Shown piece after piece: positions 25,206 to 33,739 of a stretch of 64,000 bases of DNA (position 1 is its first letter; each line of letters opens with the position of its first letter). Source of the DNA: Duganella alba (lineage in GTDB: Bacteria > Pseudomonadota > Gammaproteobacteria > Burkholderiales > Burkholderiaceae_D); the NCBI RefSeq assembly GCF_009674495.1, contig NZ_WKJN01000022.1, forward strand, positions 44,730 through 108,729. The letters run 5' to 3'. The notes under the pieces were generated by a model, which was given only the letters and a program-made list of their open reading frames with translations, made no database searches and was not told the DNA's origin. A program made the position numbers and the translations under genes.

Positions 25206-25631
25206 TTAACGGCCCCAGCGATCGTGGTGGTGCTCCCAGCGGTCGCCGCGATATTCGCGGTAGTACGGGCGGGCCGGTTCAACGTAGACCACGCGCGGTG
25301 GCGGTTCGTAGTAGCGCGGTGGCGGTGCGTAGTACACCGGGGCAGGACGCTCGTAATAGACCGGCGCCGGCTGCGTGTAGACGCGGGTTTCGACGTAGTC
25401 ACGACGGCCGCCGCGATAGTAGCGGTCATCCGAGGTGCGGACGCTGTTGCCCACCGCCGCGCCAACCAGGCCGCCGACGATGGCGCCATCGCGGCCGCCG
25501 GCGCTGTTACCGATTGCTGCGCCGACCACAGCACCGGCCACCGTGTTGAAATCACGGTCGCTTGCGAAGGCCGACGACGACAGTGCTGCGGTGGCCAGTA
25601 ACGCTACACCCATCATTTTTTTGCTCAACAT
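25206..25631 (-). CDS. Glycine-zipper 2TM-domain outer-surface protein
   Basis: The 141-residue product has a signal peptide ending in SSSAFAS. A glycine-zipper segment follows (VAGAVVGAAIGNSAGG and AIVGGLVGAAVGNSV), then a C-terminal tail very rich in Tyr, Pro and Arg (PAPVYYERP, PPPRYYEPP). This arrangement is common in small envelope proteins (glycine zipper 2TM, RcnB/YMGG-like) that insert in or bind the outer membrane. The function is unknown. It has its own terminator downstream. Confidence 0.85.
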   Translation of the reverse strand: MLSKKMMGVALLATAALSSSAFASDRDFNTVAGAVVGAAIGNSAGGRDGAIVGGLVGAAVGNSVRTSDDRYYRGGRRDYVETRVYTQPAPVYYERPAPVYYAPPPRYYEPPPRVVYVEPARPYYREYRGDRWEHHHDRWGR

Positions 25632-25777
25632 GGTATTTCCCCTTGCTGCGGCTCGGATCGAAATGATTCGTTAGCCAGTGACTCCACTTTAAATCAGGGG
25701 GGAATTATTACCACGTCTTATACACATGCTTACAAAGGGGCCTTGCTGGTAATGGCTTGTTACATTTGGTCATACGT

Positions 25778-26323
25778 TTATAGACGCCGTGTTTCCCACT
25801 CCGGACGCAGCAGGCTGAATACCGTCACATCCTGGTAACGGCCGTTGATAAAGAACGATTGGCGCAGCGTGCCTTCGGCCTGGAAGCCGCATTTTTGCGC
25901 GATCCGCACCGAAGCGACGTTCTCCGGCGCCGTCAGCAATTCCAGCCGGTGATACTGGTAGACGTTGAACAGATAATCGACCACCAGGCGGCACGCCTCG
26001 GTTACATATCCGCGTCCGCCCAGCTTTTCGTCGAACAGGCGGTAGCCGACTTCGCGCGTGGTCGGCGTGCGGCTTTTGAAGTGGGTGATGACGCCGATGA
26101 TGTGGTGCGCCGCGTCCTCGATGACAAACAGTTCGCTGTCTTCGGTGACGAAGCTGTTCTGCATGAACTCCCGGCGCATGGTTTCCGGCGACTTGAAGTG
26201 CGTGGAAAAATAATCACCGCGCGACGGCAGGTCGTTGACCAACGCGATGAAGGTGTTCAGGTCTGCGGTGACCAGATGGCGCACGGTGCAGTTTCGGCCC
26301 TTGAGCATAGACGCTTTCTTCAA
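25778..26323 (-). CDS. RimJ/RimL-type GNAT acetyltransferase
   Basis: The 181-residue protein has the acetyl-CoA loop region LGGRGYVTEACRLVVDYLF and the ending ENVASVRIAQKCGFQAEGTL typical of RimJ/RimL/YdaF acetyltransferases, which acetylate N-terminal amines of proteins or small amines. The exact target is unknown. A second in-frame ATG at 26308 is an alternative start. It is divergent from the M28 peptidase gene, and the spacer contains a strong inverted repeat. Confidence 0.87.
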   Translation of the reverse strand: MKKASMLKGRNCTVRHLVTADLNTFIALVNDLPSRGDYFSTHFKSPETMRREFMQNSFVTEDSELFVIEDAAHHIIGVITHFKSRTPTTREVGYRLFDEKLGGRGYVTEACRLVVDYLFNVYQYHRLELLTAPENVASVRIAQKCGFQAEGTLRQSFFINGRYQDVTVFSLLRPEWETRRL

Positions 26324-26375
26324 GCAGTTGAATACACATGGTAGAGCAAGCGCGATAGCAAATCAACATGGATGA

Positions 26376-26414
26376 CAAGATCGTCACGATGGGTTATCGT
26401 TTGAGACGATCTTG
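26376..26414. repeat. Nested inverted repeat between GNAT and M28 peptidase genes
   Basis: The outer arms CAAGATCGTC and GACGATCTTG (10 bp, perfect) enclose inner arms ACGAT and ATCGT around GGGTT. The element ends 30 bases before the peptidase start codon. It lies between divergent genes, so it is not a terminator for either. It could be an operator or a structured 5' leader. Confidence 0.65.
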
Positions 26415-26444
26415 CTACCCAACCTCTATCAATACAGGAACCGC

Positions 26445-27875
26445 ATGAAATCCGTCTTCAAACACTCCCTGTCGCTGACCGTCCTGGCCAGCAGCCTGTT
26501 GAGCCTCGGCGCCAGCGCCGCACCCGCCAACGATCCCGCCACGCTGGCGCAGATCCGCGACAGTGCGATGAAAAGCGACTGGGCCTACGAGCGCCTGGCC
26601 GACCTGACCGACCTGGTCGGTCCGCGCCTGTCCGGTTCCGCCGGCGCCGCCGCAGCGGTGGAGCAGGTGGCGGCCGCCATGCGCAAGCTGGGCGCCAAGG
26701 TCACGCTGCAGCCGGTGAAGGTGCCGCACTGGGTGCGTGGTGAGGAGAAGGCGGAGCTGGTTGACTATACCGGCCGTCCTGACGGCGTGTCGCAAAAAGT
26801 GGTGCTGACCGCGCTGGGCGGCTCCGGCGCGACGCCAGCCGCCGGCCTGACCGCGCCGGTGATCGTGGTGCACAGCTTTGATGAACTGAAAGCCAAGGGC
26901 GCGCAGGTCAAGGGCAGCATCGTGCTGTTCGACGTGGCCTTTGACCAGGAGATGGCGGATCGCGGCCTGGCTGGTCCGGCCTACGGCCAGGGTTCGCGCG
27001 TCCGCACCCAAGGCCCGAAACTGGCGGCTGAATTGGGCGCCGCGGCAGCGCTGGTACGTTCGGTTGGCGGCGCCAATTACCGCATCGCCCACACCGGCGC
27101 CACCGGCTTGGTAGACGGCGCGCGTATTCCCGCCGCCGCCGTGACGGCGGAAGACGCGATGCTGATGACCCGCCTGTCGGCACGCGGCCCGCTGAAAATG
27201 CACCTGACCCTGACGCCGCAAACCCTGCCGGACGCCGACAGCTTCAACGTCATCGCCGACTGGCCAGGCACCGACAAGGCCGACGAGGTGGTGATCGTCT
27301 CCGGCCACCTGGATTCGTGGGACCTGGCCACCGGCGCGCATGATGACGGCACCGGCGTGGCCGGCGCCATGGGCGTGATCGACACGCTGAAGAAACTGGA
27401 CCTGCATCCACGCCGCACCATCCGCGTCATCGCCTGGATGAACGAGGAAAACGGCACCCGTGGCGGCCGCGCCTACTTCGAGGCCAACAAGGACAAGCTG
27501 GACAAACACTTCGCCGCGATCGAATCCGACGAGGGCGGCGGCCGGCCGTTCGGCTTCATCGGCAGCGTGACGCCGCCGATGGTGAAGTACTTCGCGCCGC
27601 TGAAAGCCGCGCTGGAGCCGATCGGCGCCGGCGTGTTCGAGCGCCACGATGCCGCCGCCGGCGCCGACATCGGCCCGCTGGAGCGCGGCGGCGTGCCGTC
27701 GTTCCAGCCGCTGGTGGACGCCAGCTTCTACTTCAGCTACCACCACACGCCGGCCGACACGCTGGACAAGGTCAGCACGCTGGAGCTGAAACGCCATGTG
27801 GCGGTGATGACGTCGCTGAGCTGGTTCCTCGCCAATATGGATGAGAACATCGGCCGCGTCGCCAAGCCGGAGTAA
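26445..27875 (+). CDS. Secreted M28-family zinc aminopeptidase
   Basis: I chose the ATG at 26445 because a signal peptide follows directly (cleavage near LGASAAPA). The 476-residue protein has a PA-like insert (about 110-250) and an M28 catalytic domain with SGHLDSWDLATGAHDDGTG (His288 and bridging Asp300 as zinc ligands) and MNEENGTRGG (catalytic Glu334 and zinc-binding Glu335). A later HH in YHHTPADTLD supplies the last His. It is of the size of bacterial leucyl-type or glutamate carboxypeptidase-like M28 enzymes. It probably acts in the periplasm or outside the cell, releasing amino acids from peptides. Confidence 0.92.
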   Translation: MKSVFKHSLSLTVLASSLLSLGASAAPANDPATLAQIRDSAMKSDWAYERLADLTDLVGPRLSGSAGAAAAVEQVAAAMRKLGAKVTLQPVKVPHWVRGEEKAELVDYTGRPDGVSQKVVLTALGGSGATPAAGLTAPVIVVHSFDELKAKGAQVKGSIVLFDVAFDQEMADRGLAGPAYGQGSRVRTQGPKLAAELGAAAALVRSVGGANYRIAHTGATGLVDGARIPAAAVTAEDAMLMTRLSARGPLKMHLTLTPQTLPDADSFNVIADWPGTDKADEVVIVSGHLDSWDLATGAHDDGTGVAGAMGVIDTLKKLDLHPRRTIRVIAWMNEENGTRGGRAYFEANKDKLDKHFAAIESDEGGGRPFGFIGSVTPPMVKYFAPLKAALEPIGAGVFERHDAAAGADIGPLERGGVPSFQPLVDASFYFSYHHTPADTLDKVSTLELKRHVAVMTSLSWFLANMDENIGRVAKPE

Positions 27876-27884
27876 GCGTCTGGC

Positions 27885-27911
27885 GCCCGGCGCATGCGTG
27901 CGCCGGGCTTT
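27885..27911 (+). terminator. Terminator after the M28 peptidase gene
   Basis: A hairpin with arms GCCCGGCGCA and TGCGCCGGGC and loop TGCG begins ten bases after the stop codon and is followed by TTT. The stem is strong and the T-run short. Confidence 0.7.
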
Positions 27912-27951
27912 GTCCGCCCATGGTAGCCTTGTCGTTAACAAGGAGGCAATC

Positions 27952-28191
27952 ATGGACAGGCTTCATTACAAAGGATGGGACATCATCCCGACCGCGCTGC
28001 CGACCAGCGACCATAAATGGACGGCCAGCTGCGACCTCGCACGCGTGAACGCGGACGGCGAGGAAGTGTTCGAAGGCGCCACCATGCAGTTTGTGCGCGA
28101 CAGCCAGGAAGACGCCATCACCGCTGCCTGCGACGAGGCGATCGTCCAGATCGATAACATCATCGCCAACCCGCTGGTGCGCATGGCCTGA
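27952..28191 (+). CDS. Small hypothetical protein
   Basis: The ATG is chosen for an excellent AAGGAGG ribosome site seven bases upstream. The 79-residue acidic protein (MDRLHYKGWDIIPTALP at the start) has no signal peptide, membrane span or Cys. The segment GWDIIPTA...WTASCDLAR suggests a small alpha-beta fold. I do not recognise the family. It stands alone between the peptidase terminator and the copper-type module. Confidence 0.75.
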   Translation: MDRLHYKGWDIIPTALPTSDHKWTASCDLARVNADGEEVFEGATMQFVRDSQEDAITAACDEAIVQIDNIIANPLVRMA

Positions 28192-28232
28192 CGCCAGGCG
28201 CAGGCAGTAACGGCTTGTGATAACATAGCTGC

Positions 28233-28607
28233 ATGACTGTCCTGCTCCGATCCTTCGTCGTTTGGCTGATGCTGCTGGCGCTCCCGTATCAGGGATATGC
28301 GTCGGCGCAGATGCTGCTGTGCGTCGCGCCCGCGACCACGCATGCCGCCATGGCCATGCCATCCGGACCGCACGATCACGCGGCCATGATGGCGGCGCAG
28401 ACAAAGCAGGAACAGGGTTCATCCTCTCATGCCACCATGAAGTGCAGCGGCTCCGCATGCTGCGCGGCCGCCGCGCCATTGCTGGCGCTGGAATTGGCCG
28501 CACCGGCGCTGCCGTCGGTATCGCGCGTGATTCCTTTCTATTCCGATTTCCTCCCTGCGGTCGACCTGGCCCACCCTGAACGTCCCCCTCAAGGCTACTT
28601 CGCCTGA
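28233..28607 (+). CDS. Small exported Met/His/Cys-rich protein of the copper-type module
   Basis: This 124-residue protein has an N-terminal hydrophobic signal (LRSFVVWLMLLALPYQGYASA). The exported part is rich in Met and His (MAMPSGPHDHAAMMAAQ, HATMKCSGSACCAA), residues that bind copper. The ending with DLAHPERPPQGYFA is often seen in small proteins encoded before copper-efflux genes. It is followed 60 bases later by a TolC-like channel and a multicopper oxidase. A periplasmic copper-binding or copper-sensing role is likely but inferred. Confidence 0.75.
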   Translation: MTVLLRSFVVWLMLLALPYQGYASAQMLLCVAPATTHAAMAMPSGPHDHAAMMAAQTKQEQGSSSHATMKCSGSACCAAAAPLLALELAAPALPSVSRVIPFYSDFLPAVDLAHPERPPQGYFA

Positions 28608-28667
28608 TCACACGACAGCTCCGTCCGCGAGCTGGGTTTTCATAACGATTTTTTTGAGGTTGAGGAC

Positions 28668-30050
28668 ATGACTTCTCTGTATAAACTCGCCGGTGGCGCC
28701 AGTTTGCTGGTGTTGCTGGGCGGCTGTGCATCGCCGTCCGGCGATGGCGGCTTCGGCGCGGTTGCCGGCGTCAGCGAACAGCGTACCGGCGTCAGCGCCA
28801 GCGTGGCTGGACGCTTGCCGCGCAACGAGGACGATGCGCGCGCGCTGGCCGCCGTCATCGGCAAGAAACTGGAGCAGCCGCTGGCTGCCGACGATGCGGT
28901 GCAGGTCGCGCTGCTGAATAATCGCGGGCTGCAGGCGACATACTGGTCGCTGGGCGTGGCCGAGGCGGACCTGGTGCAGGCGGGCCGCCTGCAAAATCCG
29001 GTGCTGGACTTCAAACGCACGCATGGCGGCGGCGAGGTGGGTGTCGAACGCACGCTGACCTTCAATCTGGTCGGCCTGATTACGGCGCCGATGGCCAGCC
29101 GCATCGAAGGCCGCCGATTCGAGCAAACCAAATTGCTGGTGTCGAACGAGGCGCTGAAGGTGGCCGCCGATACGCGCCGCGCGTGGGTGGAGGCGGTGGC
29201 GGCCAGCCAGGTTTCCGATTATGCGAAACAAGTAGAGGCGTCGGCGCAGGCCAGCGCCGAACTGGCGGAGCGCATGCGCAAGGCGGGCAACTGGAGTTCG
29301 CTCGACATGGCGCGCGAGCAGGCCTATCACGCGCAGACGGTGGCCGATGTCACCCATGCGCAGAAGGCCGCCGTGGCGGCCCGCGAGAAGCTGACACGCT
29401 TGCTGGGACTGAGCGGCGAGCAGGCGACGGCCTATCGTCTGCCGGATCATTTGCCGGACCTGCCGGCGGCGCCGCGCGCGCTGGCGGATATCGAGCAGAT
29501 CGCCGTCAACGAGCGGCTGGACATCCAAGCGGCCAGGCTGGATACCGAGCAGACCGCATCCACGCTCGGCCTGACGCGCACCACGCGCTTCATCAATGTG
29601 CTGGACCTTGGCGCGGTGCGCAATACCGATGGCCCGGCGGCCACACGCGGCTATGAGCTGACGCTGGAGATTCCTTTGTTCGACTGGGGTTCGGCCCGCG
29701 TCGCGCGCGCGGAAGCGACGTATATGCAGTCGGTGAACCAGCTGGCGCAGGCGGCGGTGAACGCGCGCAGCGAGGCGCGCGAAAGCTATGCCGACTATCG
29801 CACTTCCTACGATCTGGCGCACCATTACCGCGACCAGGTGCTGCCGCTGCGGAAGCAGATTTCGGAGCAAACCCTGTTGCGCTACAACGGCATGCTGATG
29901 AGCGTCTTTGAATTGCTGGCCGACGCGCGCGAGCAGTCCGCCGCCGTCAGCGGCTACATCGGCGCGTTGAAGGACTACTGGACAGCGCAAGCCAACCTCG
30001 ATGCCGCATTGGGCGGCAATCTGACCAAGAATAAAGGAGTTCAACCATGA
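28668..30050 (+). CDS. TolC-family outer-membrane efflux lipoprotein
   Basis: The 460-residue protein has a lipoprotein signal with the lipobox LLGGC (Cys near residue 21). A TolC/OEP domain with long amphipathic helices follows (AAREKLTRLLGLSGEQA, INVLDLGAVRNTDG, ELTLEIPLFDWGSARVARAEA). OEP proteins form the outer-membrane channel of RND or MFP export systems. No RND pump or membrane-fusion gene is adjacent, so it must pair with proteins encoded elsewhere or serve the oxidase encoded next. The stop overlaps the oxidase start (ATGA). Confidence 0.9.
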   Translation: MTSLYKLAGGASLLVLLGGCASPSGDGGFGAVAGVSEQRTGVSASVAGRLPRNEDDARALAAVIGKKLEQPLAADDAVQVALLNNRGLQATYWSLGVAEADLVQAGRLQNPVLDFKRTHGGGEVGVERTLTFNLVGLITAPMASRIEGRRFEQTKLLVSNEALKVAADTRRAWVEAVAASQVSDYAKQVEASAQASAELAERMRKAGNWSSLDMAREQAYHAQTVADVTHAQKAAVAAREKLTRLLGLSGEQATAYRLPDHLPDLPAAPRALADIEQIAVNERLDIQAARLDTEQTASTLGLTRTTRFINVLDLGAVRNTDGPAATRGYELTLEIPLFDWGSARVARAEATYMQSVNQLAQAAVNARSEARESYADYRTSYDLAHHYRDQVLPLRKQISEQTLLRYNGMLMSVFELLADAREQSAAVSGYIGALKDYWTAQANLDAALGGNLTKNKGVQP

Positions 30051-31417
30051 CCGACCGCAGATCTTTTTTGACTGGCGCGGCCCTGATCGGCGCCGGCATG
30101 GTGAGCAAGGTCGCCGTGGCGTCGCTGCCGGAAGCGCCGGTGCAATCGGCGGCCGCCACGCAGGGCCCATTGACGCCGCCGAACGGCCGTCCCTACAACC
30201 CGGTGGTGACGCTGAACGGATGGACGCTGCCGTGGCGGATGAAGGATGGCGTCAAGGAGTTCCATCTGCTGGCCGAGCCGGTGGTGCGCGAGATCGCGCC
30301 GGGCATGATGGCTAATTTGTGGGGCTACAACGGCCAGAGTCCGGGTCCAACCATCGAGGTGGTGGAGGGCGATCGTGTGCGCATCTTTGTCACCAACAAG
30401 CTGCCGGAGCACACCAGCGTGCACTGGCACGGCCAGCGTCTGCCGAACGGCATGGACGGCGTGACCGGGCTGACGCAGCCTGGCATCGCGCCCGGAAAGA
30501 CGTTTGTGTATGAGTTCATCGCCAGGAACGCGGGCACCTTCATGTATCACCCGCATGCCGACGAGATGGCGCAGATGGCGATGGGGATGATGGGCTTCTG
30601 GGTGACGCATCCGCGCGATCCGAAGCAGCATGCGGTGGATCGTGATTTTGTCTTCCTGCTGAATGCCTACGATATCGATCCGGGCAGCTATACGCCGAAG
30701 ATCAATACGATGACGGACTTTAATCTGTGGACTTTCAACAGCCGCGCCTTCCCCGGCATCGATCCGATGGTGGTGCGCAAGGATGACCGCGTGCGCATCC
30801 GCGTCGGCAACCTGACCATGACCAATCATCCGGTGCATTTGCATGGTCATACGTTCGAGGTCACCGGTACGGATGGCGGCTGGGTGCGGCCGGCGGCGCG
30901 CTGGCCGGAGGTCACGACCGATATCGCGGTGGGCCAGATGCGGGCGATTGAGTTCATCGCCGATGAGCCGGGGGATTGGTCCTTCCACTGCCACAAATCG
31001 CATCACACCATGAACGCGATGGGGCATTCGGTGCCCACCATGATCGGCGTGGATCACAGCGGCGTGGCGGAGAAGATCAACAATCTGGTGCCAGGCTATA
31101 TGGTCATGGGGGACAAGGGCGGTTCGATGGACGGCATGCAGATGCCGCTGCCGGAGAACACGCTACCGATGATGACGGGCGAGGGACCGTTCGGCGGCAT
31201 CGACATGGGCGGCATGTTCACGGTGCTGAAGGTGAGGGAAGGGCTGGCGCGGAACGACTACAAGGATCCCGGCTGGTACAGGCATCCGAAAGGCAGCGTG
31301 GCGCATGAATATACCGGCGAACTACCGCCAGTACCACGCGCCCCAGGCGCGCCGCCGGCCAAACCATCAGAAGCGATGGACGTGAAGCGGGATGGCGATA
31401 TGCATCACCATCACTAA
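30047..31417 (+). CDS. Tat-exported multicopper oxidase
   Basis: The 456-residue protein has a twin-arginine signal (TDRRSFLTG, then a hydrophobic stretch to VAVA). All four copper-binding blocks are present: HWHG (126-129), HPH (168-170), HPVHLHGH (261-268) and HCHKSHHTMNAMGH (314-327), with Met325 in the axial type-1 position. It should oxidise a substrate, perhaps Cu(I), while reducing oxygen to water in the periplasm. Met-rich stretches near 370-400 (MDGMQMP) and a terminal HHHH may add copper sites. Coupled to the TolC gene. The 3' end overlaps the convergent coiled-coil gene by four bases. Confidence 0.92.
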   Translation: MTDRRSFLTGAALIGAGMVSKVAVASLPEAPVQSAAATQGPLTPPNGRPYNPVVTLNGWTLPWRMKDGVKEFHLLAEPVVREIAPGMMANLWGYNGQSPGPTIEVVEGDRVRIFVTNKLPEHTSVHWHGQRLPNGMDGVTGLTQPGIAPGKTFVYEFIARNAGTFMYHPHADEMAQMAMGMMGFWVTHPRDPKQHAVDRDFVFLLNAYDIDPGSYTPKINTMTDFNLWTFNSRAFPGIDPMVVRKDDRVRIRVGNLTMTNHPVHLHGHTFEVTGTDGGWVRPAARWPEVTTDIAVGQMRAIEFIADEPGDWSFHCHKSHHTMNAMGHSVPTMIGVDHSGVAEKINNLVPGYMVMGDKGGSMDGMQMPLPENTLPMMTGEGPFGGIDMGGMFTVLKVREGLARNDYKDPGWYRHPKGSVAHEYTGELPPVPRAPGAPPAKPSEAMDVKRDGDMHHHH

Positions 31418-32166
31418 CCCAGGAAGGCCTTGGCCACCAGCGTTGCCAGCGAAAGCAGCACGGTGACCTGGATGCCGAGGCCCCAGCGGATAAAAGTGTG
31501 GAGCTCTTTGCGCAGTTGTTCTATCGAAGACTCCACGCTTTCGAAGCGCCTGTCGACTTGCTCGAAGCGCCTATCAACTTGTTCAAAGCGCTCATTTACC
31601 TGGTCAAACCGACGATTGATCTCATCCCGCGGCTCAGCCAGTCGGCGGTTCAATTCTTCTCGCATATCGGCGAATTGCCGGGTTATGTCCTCTCGCATTT
31701 CGCTGAAGCGGCGCAGCATATCCTCGCGGATGAGGCTCGTGCTGCTCGCCAATTCTTCACTGGCTTTTTTGAAATCTCGCTCTTCGGCACTGCGTAACAT
31801 GTCGAAGCGCAGTTCAAACTCGCTTCGCATGCTTGCGAGGCGTTGTTCGATGTCTGCGCGGAAGTCCTGCCGGTGGTGTTCTGCCTCGCGTTGCGCGACG
31901 TCGGCAGTACGGTCGATATGCTCGCGTAATTCGACGGAGCGGCGTTGGATGTCTTCCTTCACCTCGGCAAAGCGCCGGTTCATCTCGTCTTGCAGATTCT
32001 CCAGGCGATACAGGGTCGACTCGTTTTCGGCTTTGGTCCGGCGCAGCTCGCTGAGTTCGGTTTCGATGCGGTTGAATCGGTCGTTCATCTCGTTCCCCAG
32101 CGCAGCAAGCGCTGAGGCGTTGCTGTCGGATGCTGCTTCCAGAATTGTTATGCGCTCTTCCATCAT
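31414..32166 (-). CDS. Coiled-coil protein with C-terminal membrane anchor
   Basis: The ATG at 32166 has an AGGAGG ribosome site nine bases upstream. The 250-residue protein is almost entirely charged coiled coil, with 7-residue repeats that become near-exact at the end (RFEQVDRRFEQVDRRF). It finishes in one hydrophobic segment (LGIQVTVLLSLATLVAKAFLG) that would anchor it in the membrane. Architecture and repeats resemble the bacterial DUF1640/CCDC90-like proteins, function unknown. No signal peptide is seen, so most of the protein is probably cytoplasmic. Confidence 0.8.
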   Translation of the reverse strand: MMEERITILEAASDSNASALAALGNEMNDRFNRIETELSELRRTKAENESTLYRLENLQDEMNRRFAEVKEDIQRRSVELREHIDRTADVAQREAEHHRQDFRADIEQRLASMRSEFELRFDMLRSAEERDFKKASEELASSTSLIREDMLRRFSEMREDITRQFADMREELNRRLAEPRDEINRRFDQVNERFEQVDRRFEQVDRRFESVESSIEQLRKELHTFIRWGLGIQVTVLLSLATLVAKAFLG

Positions 32167-32238
32167 GAAAATCGTCCTCCTGTAGGGCGAGTGGGGCAAT
32201 GGCGGGCTGATAAGGTGTTAGACCTATCCGCATGAGAT

Positions 32239-32267
32239 TTGATCCACCTCAGCGGATTTGCTAGTAT
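32239..32267 (+). promoter_or_regulatory. Sigma-70-type promoter of the CLC antiporter gene
   Basis: TTGATC (32239-32244), a 17-base spacer and TAGTAT (32262-32267) preceded by an extended TG dinucleotide form a near-consensus promoter. Transcription would begin near 32274, only a few bases before the ATG at 32278, so the message would be nearly leaderless. Confidence 0.65.
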
Positions 32268-32277
32268 GCTCAGCGCT

Positions 32278-33540
32278 ATGAAGCCATCCCGCTACCCGGA
32301 ACAAATCCTGCTGCTGCCGTACATCGGCAAGTGGACGCTGCTTGCCGGCCTCATCGCCGTGCTGAGCGGCACTGCCTCCGCCTTCTTCCTGTTTGCGCTG
32401 GAGTTCGCGACCACCTGGCGTGAAACGCATCCGTGGATCATCTGGCTGCTGCCGCTGGCCGGCTTCGCGGTCGGCTGGATCTATCTGAAAGTCGGCAGCA
32501 GCGTCGAAGCCGGCAACAACCTGCTGATCGACGAAATCCACGATCCCCAAAAAGTCGTCCCGTTGCGGATGGCGCCACTGGTGCTGATAGGCACCGTGGT
32601 GTCGCACCTGTTCGGCGCCTCGGTCGGACGCGAAGGCACGGCGGTGCAGATGGGCGGCACGCTGGCCGACCAGCTGACGCCCATCTTCCGCCTGCGCCAC
32701 AGCGACCGCCGTATCCTGCTGATGGCCGGCATCAGCGCCGGCTTCGCGTCCGTGTTCGGCACGCCGCTGGCCGGCGCCATCTTCGGCCTGGAAGTGCTGG
32801 CGATCGGCCGCTTGCGCTACGACGCCATCTTTCCCTGCATGGTGGCCGCCATCGCCGCCGACCAGGTGGGCATGGCCTGGGGCGTGCATCACACCCATTA
32901 CGCGATGAACGCCATGGTGCCGGTCACTTGCCTGAGCGTGGCCGCCGTGCTGGTGGCGGGCATCGTGTTTGGACTGGCGGGCATGGCCTTCGCCAAATCC
33001 ACCCATGCTGCATCGGGATTCATGAAGCGGCATATCGCCTATGCGCCGCTACGGCCCCTGATCGGCGGCGCGGTGGTGGCGCTGGCTGTCTGGTGGCTGG
33101 GCACGCGCTACATCGGCCTGGGTATCCCGGTGATCGTGGAAGCGTTCCAGCAACCGGTGGCGCCGTGGGACTTCATCGGCAAATTCGTCTTCACGGTCGG
33201 CTCGCTGGGCAGCGGTTTCAAAGGCGGGGAGGTGACGCCGCTGTTCTACATCGGCGCCACCCTGGGCAATGCGCTGGCGCCGCTGCTGCACCTGCCGTTC
33301 GCGCTGCTGGCGGGACTGGGCTTCGTGGCGGTGTTTGCGGGCGCCGCCAATACGCCGCTGGCGTCGACCATCATGGCCATCGAATTGTTCGGTCCGCAGA
33401 TCGGCCCTTTCGCGGCGCTGGCGTGCGTGGTGGCCTATCTGTTCTCCGGCCACTGCGGCATCTACCGCTCGCAGCGCGTCGGCCTGCTCAAGTACCGGCT
33501 GCCGCCGGCCGCCAGCGACCGCAAGCCGCCGGTGTCCTGA
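32278..33540 (+). CDS. CLC-family antiporter, fluoride-exporting (CLC-F) type
   Basis: I chose the ATG at 32278 because the promoter just upstream would place the transcript start there; an ATG at 32266 and a TTG at 32239 are less likely. The 420-residue membrane protein has GNNL (79-82) where chloride CLCs have GSGIP, GREGT (117-121) with gating Glu119, and GGEVTPLFYIGATLG. From memory of the family these mark the CLC-F branch, which exchanges fluoride for protons, but I could not align it. No fluoride riboswitch is visible. It probably protects the cytoplasm from fluoride. A general chloride CLC is the alternative. Confidence 0.85.
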   Translation: MKPSRYPEQILLLPYIGKWTLLAGLIAVLSGTASAFFLFALEFATTWRETHPWIIWLLPLAGFAVGWIYLKVGSSVEAGNNLLIDEIHDPQKVVPLRMAPLVLIGTVVSHLFGASVGREGTAVQMGGTLADQLTPIFRLRHSDRRILLMAGISAGFASVFGTPLAGAIFGLEVLAIGRLRYDAIFPCMVAAIAADQVGMAWGVHHTHYAMNAMVPVTCLSVAAVLVAGIVFGLAGMAFAKSTHAASGFMKRHIAYAPLRPLIGGAVVALAVWWLGTRYIGLGIPVIVEAFQQPVAPWDFIGKFVFTVGSLGSGFKGGEVTPLFYIGATLGNALAPLLHLPFALLAGLGFVAVFAGAANTPLASTIMAIELFGPQIGPFAALACVVAYLFSGHCGIYRSQRVGLLKYRLPPAASDRKPPVS

Positions 33541-33624
33541 TATTGTCAGTCATGCCATGTTGGCGGATTCAATAGTTGTCTGGCAGTTACGGCTGGTTCA
33601 TGGCATAATATTGGGCTTGTGTGG

Positions 33625-33709
33625 GCTCCGATGGTGAAATTGGTAGACACTGCAGACTTAAAATCTGCCGCCGCAAGGCGTGCCGGTTCGATTCCGGCTC
33701 GGAGCACCA
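33625..33709 (+). tRNA. tRNA-Leu, anticodon TAA
   Basis: The 85-base sequence folds as a class II tRNA with an acceptor stem GCTCCGA/TCGGAGC, discriminator A and encoded CCA. The anticodon loop CTTAAAA gives TAA at 33659-33661 and reads the Leu codon UUA. A variable arm (GCCGCAAGGCG) and a TTCGATT T-loop are present. A CATAAT hexamer at 33604-33609 could be the minus-10 element. Six T residues follow shortly after. Confidence 0.97.
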
Positions 33710-33739
33710 CCCGCCTTTTTTGAGCGAACCTTCGCGGTT

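Noticed and set aside
32190..32225. Possible fluoride riboswitch (GGCAATGG and GCTGATAAGG) before the CLC gene
   Set aside because: The spacing and pseudoknot pairing of the crcB motif are missing, and the segment lies upstream of the predicted transcript start.
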